Shown here one piece after another: positions 59,728-64,000 of a DNA stretch of 64,000 nucleotides. The position numbers and the translations under genes were made by a program. This DNA comes from Zeugodacus cucurbitae. Taxonomy: Eukaryota > Arthropoda > Insecta > Diptera > Tephritidae. The stretch spans positions 81,878,001 through 81,942,000 of the forward strand of contig NC_071667.1 in assembly GCF_028554725.1 (NCBI RefSeq), in the 5' to 3' direction. The notes under the pieces were generated by a model. That model was not told the DNA's origin and searched no databases. It was given only the letters and a program-made list of their open reading frames with translations. Every line of letters begins with the position of its first letter. The first letter of the stretch is position 1.

Positions 59728-62469
59728 TGAGTCATAATCAAAAGCTTTGTATGGATTTATATATGAATATTTATACATATATGTTGTTGTAATAAATAAG
59801 AAATAAAAAAAATCGAATCCGTTAATCTCAATGTGTAAAAACGAAAGAAAGCTCTCTTTTTACGTATGAAAGCTCAAAAGCTCCTTTTGTTAAGTTGCTA
59901 ACTGAAGGCGTTAAATTCAATAGGTGTTATATGTAACAACAAAAAATCTTTACATGTGAAAGCTCCAAAAGCTCTTTTTGCTTCTAGCTAAGTGAGTATA
60001 CATAAATGTCTTAATATAAAACGACAATTGTTTATCAAAATTCAATGCCATATTAGATGAAACCTCAGTTTGGTTGAAATTCAAAAGCTTTCAAAGAGAT
60101 TTCATTATATCTTGACCCTCTGCATGAAACTTATCTGAAATCATTATATTTAGTATAATTTTTGTGTCTGTTGGATTATAAAACATTCGTGTTGTAGTTT
60201 TGCAGGATGCTGCTTGGGAGCTTTCGGATATATTATAATTTCATAACGTGATATTAGTAGGCTAGCGCTGCTAAATAAACACTTAGAGAACTTTTATACT
60301 ATTTGAGCTTTTTTGTGCTTCGTTTATTGATATATCACACAAATGCCAGCAAGCTTTTTCGATGAACTTTTATAAATGGCAGACTAAAAGTCTTATTAGA
60401 CACTTCAAATCATAAAGAAATGGACTTCAAAATACTTAATTATTTCTGAAAGCTTAAAGCTCATATTAATAAGTGGTAAGAGCTTTTCCTTTTATTATTA
60501 AGGCTGGTATATTTTTGTTACTGCGTCCAAAAATTTCTAAATTACATGAAATACAAAATGCTTCATTACACGAAATTCATCAGGAAATTAAGCAACAAAA
60601 TATGTAGACTCGAATGTGAGCTTCTTACGCCCTTGTCTCATTGTGCGAAATTTAGCAATTTTGTTGCATTCAAGCCAGTCGCAATCGAATGCCTACATAA
60701 GGCTTCGCTGCTAACCTCGAAACGTCTGTCAATGCTGAAACCCTAGCCGTTGTGTTGCAATGACATTGGCATTGCCACAGCGAGAGCTGCCGCTGGCAAG
60801 GCGGCTGACTGTAGCCGGTTTAATTTCAGCAACAACAACAGCAAATGTACACATCACCTTCACCGTTGCAGCCATCATTATCAACATTATTGGCATTGTT
60901 TTTGTTGTTTTGTGTGTTCATTATACCAGCGAACGTCATTATTGTGGCTGAGCGGCGGCAACCTTGGCCGTGAGCCACTGGAGTGATTGAACAGCATGTT
61001 GTCTACAGAAGTACGCGCGTATTTACTATATGTATGTGGACTTAAGTGCGTGCATTTGTATTTACGTGTGTGTGCGCCGGCTTTGTCACAGCTCCGACGG
61101 CTTTTGTGTTGTGCAGCCTGCCAGCCTGCATGCCGTCGGCAGTTGTCGCACTTTGCCGCTACTCGCACAAAACAAAATGCAGTGCGCTTTGACAGCTCGA
61201 CGCTGGCAACACACCGTCTGCCACACATTTCAGCTGCGTTTGCCACATGACGACGACACTGACTGTGTCTGGTGTTGGGGTTGCAAGTGGCCCGCATATT
61301 GCACACTTGCTGCATACTTAGGGCTTGTCGTGTATATATTTATACATATATACATGAGGACACACATCCATGGTATATTCGCCTTGGCGTCCTTGCAATT
61401 CCACACTTTTGGGCCTCAAAGTTGCATTCAGCAGCCGCATGCCGCATGCCGCATGCCACAATGTCAGCTCCTCAGACAGCCATATTCGCTGTGCATGCTG
61501 AAGATGTCTACAATCGCTCTTGCTGTTAGCTGTTAGCAAATAGACTGGCTGCAAGCTGATTACGATTGCTGTTCTGCCGCATGCCGCTTGCAACTTGCAA
61601 CATACTTATTGCCAGCGCACGGCCTATACGGCATACTCGTATTTACATGAATGCATGTACTACAGTTATCCAAGAGTAATCCTTTCACACCAACAACATC
61701 ACCACCACCATCGCCCCTCCATGGCATGATGCGCACAACGGTTTTGTTGTCAGCGCTTTTTGTTGTTATTGTTTATACATTTGCAACAACTCCTCCAGCT
61801 ATTATTGCTAGATTCATGCAAAATTTGCGTTTGCGTTTTGTTGTTGTTATTGCTTATATGCTAGTTGTATGTTGTTGTTGCTGTTGCTGCCGCTGTCAGA
61901 TTGCCACTATAAGAGTGCAATGTGGCAAACAAAAATAATGGACTTAATTGAAAATACAAAATTTCGCCTGTCTAGACAGTAAATTATGTGACAATTGTTT
62001 TTGAATTTTTTTTGTTTTTATTTTTTGTGTTTTTCTCTCTATTTTACATAATATAAATTTTGCTCTTTTGTTGTGATTTCAAATTTGTTGCTATTCTGTT
62101 TGCATTAAAAATTAATTACTTCGAATACACTATAGAACACAGTGGTGTATACGCACACACATATGTATTGTAGATATTCGCTCACAAAAGCTCCCTATGC
62201 AGTCGAATTGAATGCAACTAGAGCACGGTTTTAAGCATGAGATCGTTATAGATATTTTTCGTATATAAAGTTCAGTCGGCTCCAATGTGAAATGATGCAA
62301 ATGTGAAGACTAAAACCAGACTTACTGACAGGAACGTCAACGTAGCCGGAAGTCATCCCTTTTCTTATCCGGTTAAGTAATGCCAATTCGGCAGCAGTCT
62401 TAAAAATAATTTGGGTAATTTTTTCTACCTCTGCAATAAGAACATAAACATAAGTGGTCTGATCTTACT
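59728..62469. other. Intergenic or intronic DNA
   Basis: Between 59845 and 60490 the phrase AAAGCTC(C/A)AAAAGCTC recurs. 60980-61650 is GC-richer with overlapping frames, and near 61437-61458 GCATGCC is tandemly repeated. No gene is supported. Confidence 0.4.
61437..61458. repeat. (CGCATGC)n short tandem repeat
   Basis: Three head-to-tail copies of GCATGCC; each unit contains the palindrome GCATGC. Confidence 0.7.
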
Positions 62470-62630
62470 TAGAATTTCAAATATCCAACTTACGAGTGGT
62501 TTTAAATAAGACACTGCTTTTTTCGGAGTTTGTCTTTTTGACTGCTATTACTTGATTTGTACTCACTTTGCTTTGCCACTTCATAATGAACAGACTTCCT
62601 TTGGAACAACATTTATTGCTGATATATGGC
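62470..62630 (+). mobile_element. DD41D mariner relic, 5' end only
   Basis: GACTGCTATTACTTGATTTG, CACTTCATA and ATGAACAGACTTCCTTTGGAAC (MNRLPLEQ) match the 5' leader and start codons of the copies at 21.4 and 41.4 kb. It stops where the next repeat begins. Confidence 0.55.
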
Positions 62631-62635
62631 CCGAA

Positions 62636-63510
62636 TTGCTTATACTCGTAACAGTGCTCGAAACTATAAATTAGACTCTGTCAAAAAACACCAGTCTAAA
62701 AATGGTGGAAATCGGTCTACCTCCCATACAAAAGTTATGTTGAAAACTACTAAAAATGTTTTAATTTAGTAAGAAAAAGCCATAGAAACCTTAAATTTTA
62801 AATTGGTAAAGATTGTACAGAAGGGCTGCACTCAAATTTCAACACAAAATATAATGGTCAAAATCCATATCTCAGAAACTACTCGGCCAATTTCAACGTT
62901 TCGTAACATTTTCTTGGCATCCCAATGCTATAGTTTGAAAATGGGAGAAATCGGTTCACAACCACGCCTACTTTCCTTATACCACAATTTTGAAGCGCAT
63001 CTGATTCCTTCACTTAGCAATCTATAAATTAAGCACAAGTGAAGATATCGGAGGAAAACTTTTCACAAATATTTATCTCAAAATTATGGAAATCGAACAT
63101 TTCAACGCCTCAGATACCGATGACCTCAGTGCTTGTGACCTATAAAATATACATAAATCTCTCAGATATTATAAAGAAATTGAAAGGAGATTTGTTTTTT
63201 CTACAAGTGTGCCTATGTGCTAGCATTGGGCAAAATTGGGTCAATTCATTCCGTAACTCCCATATACTTAATATACGGTTTTTCCAACTTACGGTGGACT
63301 ATATAATGTGTGTGGCGAAAGTGAGTAAAAACGGGTCTAGAAATTATCCCAAGCCCCCATATACTATATATAGTGATTCTCCTTATTCTAGTGGACTTTA
63401 TGTCGAAGTATGGATCGCAATGTGTGTTATTTTAATAATTATAAATAAATAATTTGCGAGAACATAAAATGTCCGCTTACATCCGAACTTAGCTCTTCCT
63501 TACTTGTTCT
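62636..63510 (+). repeat. Second copy of the 1.2-kb interspersed repeat (shortened)
   Basis: It begins TATACTCGTAACAGTGCTCG (compare CTCTCGCAAC...CGAG). It shares AAAGTTATGTTGAAAACTACTAAAA, TCTCAGAAACTACTCGGCCAAT and CGGTTCACAACCACGCCTAC, and ends TTTGCGAGAACATAAAATGT with the hairpin/tail CATCCGAACTTAGCTCTTCC. It lacks the TGTCTGTCCGTCC block found at 11760-11800. Confidence 0.7.
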
Positions 63511-64000
63511 ACTTTGCGATGGGTGAAAGATGTTGCCTTTCTACTAGCTGAATGATGAATCATAAATGTAACTCGTTTCATCATCCTTAGCAGGTTCCAC
63601 ATTTCCAAATTTCTGAAGGTGACATCTTCGGGTTAAGTGATCCACAATTCCCTGTATTATATAATTAAATATTTCTTTCCAAGAAGTAGACGTCTTTTGT
63701 CTCTCTTCTATCACTAATGTCCGGAAGTATCCTTGTAGTCTGATGGCAGTTGTATGTGACTGGCCTCAACACCTACCTATATATGCATATATCCGACATA
63801 CGACATTACATAGTTTCTTGCTTAATCTTACGCGGAGGTATGGATCCCTTTATAAAAATAAGAATTGATACAATCCAAAAACTTGTCTGGCAAAATTTCT
63901 TTCGTCCACTTATTAAAATGGTGAAAATAGAATTGTGGCCTTGAGTTTAACTTTCCTAAAATCTGATTCGGAAAAGTTCCTTCATAAAAATTCAATAATT
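63511..64000. other. Intergenic DNA at window edge
   Basis: No gene or classified element is seen. Confidence 0.4.

Noticed and set aside
61030..61536. 168-codon plus-strand frame
   Set aside because: Overlaps minus- and plus-strand frames of similar length in a GC-richer patch; no recognisable protein features.
1..64000. CRISPR arrays, bacterial operons or endosymbiont insertions
   Set aside because: No regularly spaced short repeats with unique spacers, no Shine-Dalgarno-led gene runs and no bacterial gene families; the window is insect nuclear DNA.
1..64000. Endogenous virus or LTR retrotransposon
   Set aside because: No long direct terminal repeats, protease/integrase motifs or viral domains were recognised.

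Overview
The window is AT-rich eukaryotic DNA: spliced genes with GT-AG introns, AATAAA poly(A) signals, abundant dinucleotide and TATG microsatellites, and many decayed DNA transposons and non-LTR retrotransposons. Family content (DD41D 'rosa'-type mariners, DD34D mariners, an RTE-like LINE, a Transib-like MITE) and the style of the genes point to a higher fly. A tephritid fruit fly (Bactrocera/Zeugodacus/Ceratitis group) is the best guess. That is inference from element families, not a species identification.

Layout. 1-3.8 kb: a LINE on the minus strand cut by the window edge, with a PHD-like-finger ORF1 and an endonuclease/reverse transcriptase ORF2 broken by one extra G. 3.8-9 kb: repeat relics, a mariner fragment and plain intergenic DNA. 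9.27-10.5 kb: gene A (+), three exons, a secreted Gln-rich protein with a doubled CxxCC tail. 10.9-12.8 kb: a pogo-like MITE and a 1.2-kb interspersed repeat. 14.9-15.3 kb: a decayed tandem array with a palindromic ACTAGT core. 16.7-26 kb: mariner relics, a mariner split by a TTAA element, and a truncated RTE-like LINE followed by a perfect 124-bp tandem duplication. 28.5-29.3 kb: a Transib-like MITE with RSS-like ends. 31.2-32.1 kb: an internally deleted DD41D mariner with TIRs. 33.3-39.6 kb: genes B (+), C (-) and D (-), all small secreted proteins. 41-64 kb: mostly noncoding DNA with further mariner and LINE relics, microsatellites and two weak exon candidates.

The only well-supported host genes are A-D. 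None was recognised by name. All four have signal peptides. In B, C and D a phase-0 intron interrupts the signal peptide after 6-8 codons, a layout common in insect cuticular and other secreted structural-protein genes. C and D lie head-to-tail and share the C-terminal motif RR-x2-PYTEVV or RRR-x-PYTEVV, so they are probably diverged paralogues. A and D are both rich in polyglutamine. A secreted extracellular-matrix, cuticle or eggshell role is plausible but unproven.

The rest is transposon archaeology. At least seven DD41D mariner relics, four DD34D mariner relics, three TIR-bounded MITE-like elements with identifiable target-site duplications, and pieces of three or four LINEs account for most recognisable sequence outside the genes.
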